In this document: one piece after another, positions 26,175-34,910 of the stretch
Layout: every line of letters starts with the position of its first letter
How positions within the stretch are numbered: the stretch's first letter is position 1
NCBI GenBank assembly: GCA_029865985.1
Contig: JARXAF010000198.1
Coordinates: 1 to 46,288, forward strand
Source of the DNA: Verrucomicrobiota bacterium
GTDB taxonomy: Bacteria; Verrucomicrobiota; Verrucomicrobiia; Limisphaerales; UBA9464
Direction: 5' to 3'
Length of the DNA stretch: 46,288 nucleotides
The notes under the pieces: model-generated
Seen by the model: only the letters and a program-made list of their open reading frames with translations
What the model was told of the DNA's origin: nothing
The model's database searches: none
Program-made: the position numbers and the translations under genes

Positions 26175-27005
26175 TCAGGGCCGCTGACACTGGGCACACT
26201 GGAACGTGGAACGCCCCGACTGCATGAAACGAAGAATCGGCTCTCCACAGCGGAAGCACGGCTGCCCTTCACGGTCATACACCCAAAGCCCTCCCTCGGA
26301 TGGCTCCTCGGGCACTCCCTCCTGTTGGTAGAGCATGGGGCGATCTGATCGCAGGGCCTGAAGATTCCGTTCCACGGCGGCTTCCAGGAGTTTTCGCAGC
26401 ACTGCATGGAGTCGCCCGACGGCTTCACATCCCAGTTGATGAACCGGCGTCGTGGGATCGATCCCGGCCAGGAACAGGGCTTCGCTGGCGTACAAGTTGC
26501 CCACTCCGGCCAACCGTGAAGGATCCATCAGGCAGACCTTGACCGGCCTTCGCCCGCAGGCCAACGCCAGGCCGAGCAATTCGGGCGTGAAGCTAGGATC
26601 CAACGGTTCAGGGCCCAACTCCGGGACCGCCGCGTTCCCCAACCGCAGATGCCCGAACTGGCGAGGGTCCTCCAGCACCACGCGCTGTTCACCAATGCCG
26701 AAGACCACCGCGGCATGTCGAGGCAGCGGTCCATGGCCCGGCAGCATCTGCCAAGTGCCGGTCATGCCCAAATGAGTCACCAGCAACTCCGACTCTCCGC
26801 TGGGGCGCACACAATCCCACAGGAGGCACTTCCCCCGACGGCGAATCTCTTGGATACGCACTCCCTCCAATGCCTGCTGGAATGCCAAGACCGACACGGG
26901 ACGCACCAACCGAGGCTTGAGCACCGCAACCGTATCGATGCACTGGCCACGAACCCGTGGCAGCAACCACCGTCCAAACGCCTCCACTTCAGGCAACTCC
27001 GGCAT
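26175..27005 (-). CDS. mutM: Formamidopyrimidine-DNA glycosylase
   Basis: A 276-residue Fpg/Nei-family enzyme. Removal of the start Met exposes PELPEVE, where the Pro acts as the Schiff-base nucleophile and Glu3 as a catalytic acid. GKCLLWD holds the conserved Lys, and LGMTGTWQ, LEDPRQFGHLRLG and GVGNLYASEALF (helix-two-turn-helix) follow. The C-terminal zinc finger CFRCG...CAQCQ is intact. It excises 8-oxoguanine and formamidopyrimidines and nicks the DNA backbone. Length is normal. It is divergent from the glycosyltransferase gene at 27107. The next gene downstream, the DUF3574 lipoprotein, begins 52 bases after its stop. Confidence 0.96.
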   Translation of the reverse strand: MPELPEVEAFGRWLLPRVRGQCIDTVAVLKPRLVRPVSVLAFQQALEGVRIQEIRRRGKCLLWDCVRPSGESELLVTHLGMTGTWQMLPGHGPLPRHAAVVFGIGEQRVVLEDPRQFGHLRLGNAAVPELGPEPLDPSFTPELLGLALACGRRPVKVCLMDPSRLAGVGNLYASEALFLAGIDPTTPVHQLGCEAVGRLHAVLRKLLEAAVERNLQALRSDRPMLYQQEGVPEEPSEGGLWVYDREGQPCFRCGEPILRFMQSGRSTFQCAQCQRP

Positions 27006-27106
27006 GGAGAAAACCTAAGCCACCTAGACGGCGGAACCAACGGTGAAGCGCGGCCACGCGCAAACACGACTGGTTCCGGGAGACTCGATTCCGTAGGCTT
27101 TGGCCT

Positions 27107-27829
27107 GTGGTTCCGCAGATTGTTATCGTCGTGCCCGTGTTCAATGAGGTCGCCAACATCGTTCCGTTGGTGACCGAGATTGCCGAAGTGTTTCGCGCTG
27201 AAACACGGGCCTGGCAATTGGTGCTCGTGGATGACGCTTCGACCGACGGCACCTGGGAAGCCATTTGTGCCCAGAAAGCGCGCGATCCCCGCGTCACCGG
27301 ACTGCGTCACCTCAAGAATGCCGGTCAAAGTGCGGCCATCTGGACCGGGATCTCCCGAACGGAGGCCCCGTTTCTGTGCACCCTCGACGGCGACCTTCAG
27401 AACGATCCGTCAGAGCTCCCGCGAATGCTGCAACTGCTCGACCGCGCCGATTTCGTGTGCGGCCACCGGGTGGATCGTCAGGACTCCTTCGTGCGCAAGG
27501 CCTCATCGCGAGTGGCCCGGAGTTTTCGCTCCTGGAGTCTGGGATGGGACTTCGCGGACACCGGTTGCGCATTGCGCGCGTTCAAACGCAGCAGCCTGAC
27601 CGGGGTTTTCCCCTTCAACGGCCTGCACCGCTTCCTCCCGATCTTGGTCGCTGGGAACGGGAGTCAAGTTCTGGAAGTGCCCGTGAAACACCGCCCACGC
27701 ACGGCCGGAGTCTCCAAATACGGGGTATGGAACCGCCTCGGGCGCGGACTGTTCGATCTGGTGGGCATGGCTTGGTACCAGCGCCGCCGTTTGCCCACCA
27801 TCGACACCGAGCCGGCTCGACTCGCCTGA
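27107..27829 (+). CDS. Family 2 glycosyltransferase, dolichol-phosphate mannosyltransferase-like
   Basis: A 240-residue GT-A enzyme from GTG at 27107. IVIVVPVFNEVANI and LVLVDDASTDGTW form the nucleotide-binding strand pattern. DGDLQNDP contains the DXD metal site (Asp94, Asp96). KNAGQSAAIWTGISRT and the later HRPRTAGVSKYG match the DPM1/ArnC-like subgroup, which transfers sugars to polyprenyl phosphate. No C-terminal membrane helices are seen, so it is more like soluble DPM1 than ArnC. Its natural acceptor is unknown. It stands alone between mutM (divergent) and the sugar dehydrogenase gene (convergent). Confidence 0.88.
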   Translation: MVPQIVIVVPVFNEVANIVPLVTEIAEVFRAETRAWQLVLVDDASTDGTWEAICAQKARDPRVTGLRHLKNAGQSAAIWTGISRTEAPFLCTLDGDLQNDPSELPRMLQLLDRADFVCGHRVDRQDSFVRKASSRVARSFRSWSLGWDFADTGCALRAFKRSSLTGVFPFNGLHRFLPILVAGNGSQVLEVPVKHRPRTAGVSKYGVWNRLGRGLFDLVGMAWYQRRRLPTIDTEPARLA

Positions 27830-27867
27830 ACGGGCCGTCCGACGCCGTCCGCGGCAATGGCTCCACC

Positions 27868-29565
27868 TCAGCGTCCCGCCACCGACAACTCGAGAATTCG
27901 CCCTGAAGGGCCATACGAGTCACTGCTGTTGGTGGACCGGGAATATTCAGCGATGTAGAGCTTTCCTGGGGCTCCCTGATGGATGTCGATGGGGCGACCC
28001 AGCCCCGACAGCACGGTGTGGAAATGCCCCTCGTAGCGGCCTTCCGCATTCCGACGGAGGGTGGCCCGGAGCACATCAAATCCCGAGTTGTCCTTGGGTG
28101 ACCGGATGAAATTCCCGAACCGGGTGAGCAAGAACGTTCCCCGGTACCCTTCGGGAAATTCCTTCCCCAGAAACACAATGCCACCGGGCCCGGAATGCGG
28201 GTCGAAGGTGAACATCGGGGACCCAGAGAATCCTCCATCGGGGCCCAGGTTGGCCACCGGCAGCGTGAAGGTCAGGCCAGCGGGTGGTTCCGGGCTGGTG
28301 GGATACGCCTTCTTCGTCCAGTCGGCGAACCGGTACGGGAATCCGTAATGCTTGCCCTGTTCGATGTGGTTGAGTTCTTCCGGAGCGTCCGCATCCGGAC
28401 CGTTCTCCGTGGCAAACATCTCACCCGCGTCGTTCCAGCAAAAACCATAGGCGTTGCGGGTCCCCCGGGCGTACACCTCCAGGGTGGGCGGTTGCACATC
28501 GGTCTTGATGCGCCAGAGGCACCCGGTGATGGGGGTCTCTCCACCGCCAAACCACTCGGAATCCGGGCTGGTCAACCCGCCATCGGTGCGACCTCCATTG
28601 CCGGCATACAAATGGCCGTCGGGACCAAAGGCGATGTGCTCCACCGCGTGGATATAAGCCGGGCTTCCCGGGTAGTTGGTCTGGAACCACGGCTTGAGCT
28701 CCGAGGGATCTCCGCCGGCGATGGCCGTGCTTCGGTAGATGGTGACGATGTTCTGGTAAGGCCGGGTCGCCTTGTTCTGCTGATTGGAGGCGATGTAGAG
28801 CCGCTTCTGCCGATCGAGAGTCATCCCCAAGACGAAGAGCGGCCCGCCGATATCATCCGGACGGCGTTCCAGATAGCGGTTGGCTGGAAGGATTTGTTTC
28901 AGCGCCGCATTCGAAGGATCCAAGCGCCACACGTCACCCTGCTCGGTCAGCACATACAATTTCTGACCTCGCCCCTCACTGGTGATGCGCACCGGACGGA
29001 ATGGCAACCGAGCCACCTCCCGCAACCGGAACCCCTCCGGAGCCTTGGGCAACGGCGGGTAGCGATTGGCCTGCTGAAGCGCTTCAAAGGTCGGATAAGC
29101 CGTCGTCGCCCGCACCTTCTTGACCTGCTCGGAAGTCACCTCAGGGCCTGCATTGCCCCAGTTGCGCAAAACGTAATTCAAGACGCTCGCCACCTCCTCG
29201 TCTTGCAAGATCGCCGGCGGCATCACACCGGCATACCGACGCGCGTTGACCGTGATCTCGCCATTCAACCCCTCGCAAATGATCCGGATGGCGCGATCGA
29301 TGTCGGCCAGAAGGTAGTCGGAACCCGCCAACGGCGGAAAGACTCCCGGGATCCCTTGCCCCCGCATCTGGTGGCAGGCGAAACAGTTCTTCAGGTAGAG
29401 GTCACGTCCTCGGGAACTCTGGGACTCCGAAGTGGAGGAGGTCCCAGAGTTCGTACCCTGGGCCACCAGAGACGCATTCCCAAGAACCCATCCCAAAACG
29501 GCCCATAGCCCGAGCGCCCGGAACCACCGAGAAGCCCCCGAATTGTTCAAACTGAAGTTCTTCAT
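27868..29565 (-). CDS. Cytochrome c / PQQ-type sugar dehydrogenase fusion
   Basis: A 565-residue exported protein from ATG at 29565, which overlaps the upstream stop as ATGA; the track start at 29577 is a GTG. A signal region is followed by a cytochrome c domain with CFACH at residues 61-65 and GVMPP near 114, typical of distal-Met class I cytochromes. Residues about 180-565 form a beta propeller of the soluble glucose/sorbosone dehydrogenase type (RLYIASNQQN, IAFGPDGHLYAGNGG, GTRNAYGFCWNDAGEMFATENGPDAD). Such enzymes oxidise aldoses with PQQ, and the fused heme can accept electrons. No PQQ synthesis genes are visible here. It is the last gene of the 27868-34843 run. Confidence 0.88.
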   Translation of the reverse strand: MKNFSLNNSGASRWFRALGLWAVLGWVLGNASLVAQGTNSGTSSTSESQSSRGRDLYLKNCFACHQMRGQGIPGVFPPLAGSDYLLADIDRAIRIICEGLNGEITVNARRYAGVMPPAILQDEEVASVLNYVLRNWGNAGPEVTSEQVKKVRATTAYPTFEALQQANRYPPLPKAPEGFRLREVARLPFRPVRITSEGRGQKLYVLTEQGDVWRLDPSNAALKQILPANRYLERRPDDIGGPLFVLGMTLDRQKRLYIASNQQNKATRPYQNIVTIYRSTAIAGGDPSELKPWFQTNYPGSPAYIHAVEHIAFGPDGHLYAGNGGRTDGGLTSPDSEWFGGGETPITGCLWRIKTDVQPPTLEVYARGTRNAYGFCWNDAGEMFATENGPDADAPEELNHIEQGKHYGFPYRFADWTKKAYPTSPEPPAGLTFTLPVANLGPDGGFSGSPMFTFDPHSGPGGIVFLGKEFPEGYRGTFLLTRFGNFIRSPKDNSGFDVLRATLRRNAEGRYEGHFHTVLSGLGRPIDIHQGAPGKLYIAEYSRSTNSSDSYGPSGRILELSVAGR

Positions 29566-31772
29566 TCGATCACCCACCAGTTCATGCCCTGAGCCGGAAC
29601 ACTCACGGTCACCTCCACCCGACTATCACGACCCACCGGCAAGCGCTGAACCTTACCGCCGCGCTCCCGCAACCGTGCCGCGCGGGTCAAACCGGTGTAA
29701 TAGACATTCGGCTTGAGGACCTTTCGGACCGGTTCATTCAAGGGATTGAACACCACCAGCAGACCCTTTTCTTTCAGGAGGGGATTCACATGGAGCATCC
29801 AATCCAAATCCCGGGCATCGGCCCGTCGACCGTGGATCAGATCGCTCTCCAGGATGTCCCGGTGCGCCTTGAACCAATCCACTTGGTCTTTGACCATGGT
29901 TCGGGTGGCCTCGTTGTCAAAGAGGCGCGGCCCGCGATAACAAGCCTGGACACCCAGAGCCAGATTGCTCTCGAGCATGCGCCGATAGTGGTCCAGGTGC
30001 TCCGACAAGGGTTCGATGGTCGCCGCAGCTCCTCCGCCCTGGTATTCGGTCAGTGGCACAAACATCCACCCCATGCTGGGGAGTTTTTCCCAAGTACCGT
30101 CGTAAATGTTCTGTCGGGTGTGGATGACTTGCTGCTCCCGTGGCAGGGACCAGTTGACCTCGCGGTAACCCATGCCGGTCTTGGTGGAACCGGCCGTGAA
30201 ATAATGATCGGGCACGTTCAGGTAGAAGCCCTGCCCCCGGCACCAACGGTAAAAATCACGAATCTCCGCCCATTGATTCCATCGGGAATCCTCCAAACCA
30301 CGGTGCCCCGGATGGTTCGTCGATGCACACGGGTCGCCCGGATACGAACCGTCGTGCTCCAACAACGTGAAGCCACTCTGGCGATGGAACTCGTACAACC
30401 GGCGGAAGTAATTCGTGCCCCACTGGCTTTGCAGGCAGGGTGAATTCCCAAATACCGGCTTGAGGCCCTGGGGCATGACCACGTCATTCCCACCCCCCAC
30501 GCCGCGGGAGGCCAGCAACGAATAGCTCCCGATCTCGACACCCCGACTCCGCGCATAGGCCGAGAAGGCCTGGGCTTTCCGCAAGGTTTCCGGGCGCTCG
30601 TTCTCCATGTCGAAGCCGCTGCCAAAACTGAGGATGAGCATCTCGAAGCCGGTCGCCGCGCACTGGTCGATGGCATTGGTGACCGTGGGCCCGTGCGAGG
30701 AGACCACGTGCATCATCAGTGGATTCTCGGTCACCCAGGGAGCCACCGTGCGCATCATCCGCCGCACGGCCAAGCCACAGCGCTCACGGTCTGTGCTGTC
30801 GTGCGGCAAAATCCAAGCCCGGTAGGTCTCGAAGGTCGCCCCCGGAGCCACAGCCTGGTTGGGCCCCAAATCGGGCCCTACGTCCAGCAAGCACGGAGTC
30901 TTCTTCTCGTAATTCACCTGGGAGTGAAACTCCGGATCGGGCAACCAACGGTAAGAACGCCGATTGGCCCCTGCCGCAGTCATGCCTCCGAAAGACATAT
31001 CCGTCTCGACATGGAAGTTCGGCGGCATCAATCCAACAGACAGCTCATCCACTTCGGAAACCCGTTCCACCGCTGCGAGCACCTCACTCGAGAACCGATT
31101 GAGCGTCACCGCCGATGTGGTTCCGTTGCTCACGGTCATCCATTTCGAATAACAGGGAATGCCGTCATACAACTCGTAGTGCACTGAAATGCGAAGCCCT
31201 CGGAGCGACGGCTCGGAGACCAACGACGCCGGCGCCTCAAAATCGAGCCTCAAGGCAACACCCCGCGGAGGCCACTGCACCCCGGGCGCGTGATGACGCG
31301 CGCGTTTCCACGCCATGCGTTCCTGAGGTACCCCGACCTGATGGCCCACGTAGCGGAATGCTGCAGGCCGCGCTTTGAGTTGTCCTTCCCATTCGGGCCT
31401 CAAGAAGGCGTAGTTGGGCTGCCCCTCCAAGCCGCCGACCTCAAATCGCTTTCCGTTCAACTCCACCACCGCCTCGGGCTTCACCCCACGAATCAAGGAC
31501 TCGCCGCTGACCTGGTTTTCCAAAGACACCGTGGCTGCATTGGGCTCAATGCGGATGACGCGCTTGAGCAAACCGTTTTCGAGGATCACCTCCGGACGAT
31601 CGGATCGCACATGCACCCGGGCCCGATACGGCGACGGATCAATGAGCCAATCCGGGCCAGAGGCACCGGCCGTGGCCGTGATGTGAACCAGCAATCCAAC
31701 GATTGCCCCAAGATAAGAATTCCAACGCATGGGAAAGGTGAGGTTGACCGCCATGAAACCGGGAACATTCAT
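29562..31772 (-). CDS. Predicted glycoside hydrolase, clan GH-D (alpha-galactosidase)-like
   Basis: A 736-residue protein. An N-terminal hydrophobic segment (WNSYLGAIVGLLVHITATAGA) suggests export. Residues about 40-330 are beta-sandwich-like (LENGLLKRVIRIEPNAATVSLEN), as in the N-terminal domain of GH36 and related enzymes. The following region looks like a TIM barrel. The segment FTLLEHDGSYPGDPC near residue 474 has a conserved-looking Asp that could be the nucleophile. A beta-rich C-terminal domain follows (KGLLVVFNPLNEPVRK). Family membership is judged by eye and is not certain; GH31-type or an unclassified family is possible. The gene overlaps both neighbours by ATGA, so it should be translated with the PVC heme protein and the sugar dehydrogenase. 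Confidence 0.7.
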   Translation of the reverse strand: MNVPGFMAVNLTFPMRWNSYLGAIVGLLVHITATAGASGPDWLIDPSPYRARVHVRSDRPEVILENGLLKRVIRIEPNAATVSLENQVSGESLIRGVKPEAVVELNGKRFEVGGLEGQPNYAFLRPEWEGQLKARPAAFRYVGHQVGVPQERMAWKRARHHAPGVQWPPRGVALRLDFEAPASLVSEPSLRGLRISVHYELYDGIPCYSKWMTVSNGTTSAVTLNRFSSEVLAAVERVSEVDELSVGLMPPNFHVETDMSFGGMTAAGANRRSYRWLPDPEFHSQVNYEKKTPCLLDVGPDLGPNQAVAPGATFETYRAWILPHDSTDRERCGLAVRRMMRTVAPWVTENPLMMHVVSSHGPTVTNAIDQCAATGFEMLILSFGSGFDMENERPETLRKAQAFSAYARSRGVEIGSYSLLASRGVGGGNDVVMPQGLKPVFGNSPCLQSQWGTNYFRRLYEFHRQSGFTLLEHDGSYPGDPCASTNHPGHRGLEDSRWNQWAEIRDFYRWCRGQGFYLNVPDHYFTAGSTKTGMGYREVNWSLPREQQVIHTRQNIYDGTWEKLPSMGWMFVPLTEYQGGGAAATIEPLSEHLDHYRRMLESNLALGVQACYRGPRLFDNEATRTMVKDQVDWFKAHRDILESDLIHGRRADARDLDWMLHVNPLLKEKGLLVVFNPLNEPVRKVLKPNVYYTGLTRAARLRERGGKVQRLPVGRDSRVEVTVSVPAQGMNWWVIE

Positions 31773-34700
31773 GGTTTTGCAGGAACCGAAACGGGCGCAG
31801 GCGCATGAGCCACGAACTCCAACAAGTCAGCCACAGCCTGCGGCGACAATCCGGAAAGCAGCCCTTCCGGCATCAGCGACTGGCCTGAACTGCGCATGGA
31901 CCGCACCGCGCGCCGCTCCAAATTCAATTCCTGGCCGCCGCCCAAGCGCAGCGTCACCTGCGTCGGGGTCTCCCGCGCGATGAGTGCCGAGTAGGTCTCC
32001 CCATCCATCGTTTCCACGGTGAAGGCGATGAACTGCGGCGCCACCTCGGCATGGGGTTGCGCCATGCTGGTGAGCAGTTTGGCCTTGCCGGCCGCGCGCA
32101 CCGTCACCAAATCGGGACCCACCGCATGCCCGTCTGAACCGGCCCGATGGCAGGCAGCACAGCGTTCCACAAAGATCCCGCTCCCTCGGCTGGCCGAACC
32201 TTCCAGCGACAAGGCCGGTTGGAGTGCGACGACCACATCGGCACTGGACGGTTCCTTCGGGAGCCACGCCAGCGCCGCTTTAGCCACGGCGGCACTGGCG
32301 TGACCCTGAAGGGCCCGGGCCGTGGCGGCCGGAATCTCGGCCGGAGCCACTTCCCCACGTTCCACCGCGGCCAACAGCGTCAGGGCACGTTCTGGACGAG
32401 AGGACAGCAAGGCCACCACAGCGGTACGATCTTCGGCAGCATAACCCTTCCATGGCTTGAGGAGTCGGCCGGCCACGCCCGGGTCATTGAATCGCCCCAA
32501 GGACTGGATGGCCGCCGCACGAACCCGGGGAGGAGACGCCGCCTCCAACCGTCGGCTCAATGGCTCAGCCACATCGGCATAGCGCCCCACCGCGAGCAAT
32601 TCCACCGCACGAACCCGCTCCATCTCTGGCCCACCCTCATCGTCGGCACGGACCCTGGCTGATCGGAACAACCGTTGCAGACGCTCGTCCGACTCCCAAG
32701 CCACGCCGGATTTGCCGGAACGGACCGACGCTTCCAGAAATGCTCGCACCATTCGCGGCGCCTGATCCGACCATTCGGTGCGGGCCATCTGATCCAAGAA
32801 GAGCTCCCCATCCGGTCGAATACCCTGAGAACCCATCACCCTCGCCAATGCCTCCAGGAAATCGCCACTCCGAGGTCGTTGGGCAAACCCCGGAATCCGG
32901 GTCAACGCTTGGAACACCTCGCCCGCCCCACTGTTCAGGCCACTCAAGACCGCCGCCTGAACGAGCGATTGATCCCCGTCGCGCAAGAGAATGCGAACGA
33001 GCGCCTGGTTGCGCTCCGAACCCGACGCGGCTCCCAAGGTGAATGCCAGTTCCCAACGGACTCGCGGCGACGGATCCGCATCCAGCGACATGAGGGTTTG
33101 CAGCAAGCTCTGGGCGGCCAAATCCGAACGCCCCACCCGAGGCTCCGCCAATCTCACGGCATGCCGTCGCACCCGTTCATCCGAATCGGCGAGAGCGGGT
33201 TGCAAATGACGCACCCCATCCAAGGCCTTCAACCCATCGAGCGAATACAAGGCATGCATTCGAGCCAGCGGCGCGGTGGATTTCTGGAGCAAGCGCTCCA
33301 ACTCCGGCACAGCAGAAGAATCCTGACGTTCATGGATGAGGCGAGAAACCGTCTCGCGCACCCATCCATTCGGGCTTTCGAGAGCGGCCACGCAGTCACG
33401 GACCGAGGCCTGACTCCAACGCCGCGAGGCCGGCCTACGGAACCCCTCCGGAACCACCCGCCAAATGCGGCCACGATCGTTGCCGCTGTTGAGATCCAAG
33501 TGCTGCTTGATGGCCTCCGGGATGGACCACGGGTGCTCGATGACCTCCCGGTACATGTCCACGATGTAAAGACAACCGTCTGGACCGTTCTGGAAGTGCA
33601 CCGGGCGAAACCACGTGTCCCGAGACGCCAGAAACTCAACCCCCTGCTCATCCACTGGCCGGCGCGCCACCCAGCCCACGCCATCGGGATGCAACTTCTT
33701 CCGGTGAACCAAATTCCCTCCGGCATCGCCGATGAAAACAGAGTCGACGAAGTCCGGGCCATAGGCGTCGCCACGGTACACGGTTGCCCCGGTGGCCCCC
33801 GTGAAATAACCGGAAACCCGCCCACCCCCCTCGACCATGCCTGGAACGACGCCACTGATGCGCCACCGGGTCCGAACAATCCGCCAGGGCTCGTCGGGGC
33901 TGATCCGAAAAACTTCGGCAGCAGGCCCATCGGCCGCGATGCTCACCCGCGGAGAAGTCAGGGCGACCCAGGGATTGCGCGAGGCATGCGGCCAGTCCAA
34001 GGCCATCCACTGGAGGTGATCGCTATTGCTGCACACGAATCGATTGCCCACCGAATCGAAGGACAGGCCGTACTGCCCGCCGCCGGTCTCCGGACGGATC
34101 GTCTCGGTCAATGGATCGAAGCTGAAATCCAACCCACGTAAATCGAGTGCCGATGCCTCGGAACCCGGACGGAAAACCCGATTCCCCCCATTGGGTCCCG
34201 TGGCTCCGTAGAGACGGTGATCCAACCCCCAATTGAAGGAATTCAAGAGAGCCTGAACATTGAGCCGAGCCACCCCTTGGCCGAATCCGGTGACCACCAC
34301 ACGTCGCTCATCGGCCTTGCCGTCGCCGGTGGTGTCGTTGAGCCACAAGATATCAGGCGATGCTCCGACATACAGGCCACCCCGGGAACAAATCAAGGCC
34401 GTCGGCCATGGCAGGTTGTCGGCGAACACCGTGGAACGATCGAAGCGACCATCGCCGTCGAGATCCTCCAGCATCCGGATCCGTCCGGCGTGCGGGTTTT
34501 CGTCCCGGCGCTCGGAGTAATCGATCATTTCCGCCACGAAGGCGCGGCCGTCTTCGTCGAAGGCCAGGGTCACCGGACTCACCACCTGAGGCTCGCTGGC
34601 AACCAGTTCCATGCGAAAACCCTTCCGAATTTGGAAGGTCTCAGAGGCCCGATCAGGCGGTACCGGTGGAAACCGCACCAGTTCCCCAGCCATGACGGAA

Positions 34701-34843
34701 GTCGCCTGGCCGGATTTTCCGTAGGCTTCCGAATAACTGACCCGGGTCTGCGGCGAGGGCACCGACTCGGCCCCGAGGCAAGCCCATGCCGTCGCGATGG
34801 CGACCGATGTCCTGCTCACGGCGTGCCAGCCTGAAGAGTTCAC
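31769..34843 (-). CDS. PVC-type heme-binding CxxCH protein with beta propeller and HEAT repeats
   Basis: A 1024-residue exported protein from GTG at 34843. Its N-terminal part is a beta propeller of the Pirellula/Verrucomicrobium 'membrane-bound dehydrogenase' type (RMELVASEPQVVSPVTLAFDEDGRAFVAEM, IRMLEDLDGDGRFD). About residues 470-860 are helical HEAT-like repeats (VRDCVAALESPNGWVRETVSRL and similar). The C-terminal heme domain has CAACHRAGSDGHAVGPDL near residue 895 and a later DGETYSALIARETPTQVTLR. Members are common in PVC bacteria, and their electron donors are unknown. It starts a run of three four-base-overlapping genes, and a DsbD-like gene lies 67 bases upstream on the same strand. 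Confidence 0.93.
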   Translation of the reverse strand: MNSSGWHAVSRTSVAIATAWACLGAESVPSPQTRVSYSEAYGKSGQATSVMAGELVRFPPVPPDRASETFQIRKGFRMELVASEPQVVSPVTLAFDEDGRAFVAEMIDYSERRDENPHAGRIRMLEDLDGDGRFDRSTVFADNLPWPTALICSRGGLYVGASPDILWLNDTTGDGKADERRVVVTGFGQGVARLNVQALLNSFNWGLDHRLYGATGPNGGNRVFRPGSEASALDLRGLDFSFDPLTETIRPETGGGQYGLSFDSVGNRFVCSNSDHLQWMALDWPHASRNPWVALTSPRVSIAADGPAAEVFRISPDEPWRIVRTRWRISGVVPGMVEGGGRVSGYFTGATGATVYRGDAYGPDFVDSVFIGDAGGNLVHRKKLHPDGVGWVARRPVDEQGVEFLASRDTWFRPVHFQNGPDGCLYIVDMYREVIEHPWSIPEAIKQHLDLNSGNDRGRIWRVVPEGFRRPASRRWSQASVRDCVAALESPNGWVRETVSRLIHERQDSSAVPELERLLQKSTAPLARMHALYSLDGLKALDGVRHLQPALADSDERVRRHAVRLAEPRVGRSDLAAQSLLQTLMSLDADPSPRVRWELAFTLGAASGSERNQALVRILLRDGDQSLVQAAVLSGLNSGAGEVFQALTRIPGFAQRPRSGDFLEALARVMGSQGIRPDGELFLDQMARTEWSDQAPRMVRAFLEASVRSGKSGVAWESDERLQRLFRSARVRADDEGGPEMERVRAVELLAVGRYADVAEPLSRRLEAASPPRVRAAAIQSLGRFNDPGVAGRLLKPWKGYAAEDRTAVVALLSSRPERALTLLAAVERGEVAPAEIPAATARALQGHASAAVAKAALAWLPKEPSSADVVVALQPALSLEGSASRGSGIFVERCAACHRAGSDGHAVGPDLVTVRAAGKAKLLTSMAQPHAEVAPQFIAFTVETMDGETYSALIARETPTQVTLRLGGGQELNLERRAVRSMRSSGQSLMPEGLLSGLSPQAVADLLEFVAHAPAPVSVPAKP

Positions 34844-34910
34844 ACGACCGAGAATGACCTCGTGGCGAGAGCAAACCCAGCCCGCAATTGCTGCTCAAGC
34901 GACCTACGCC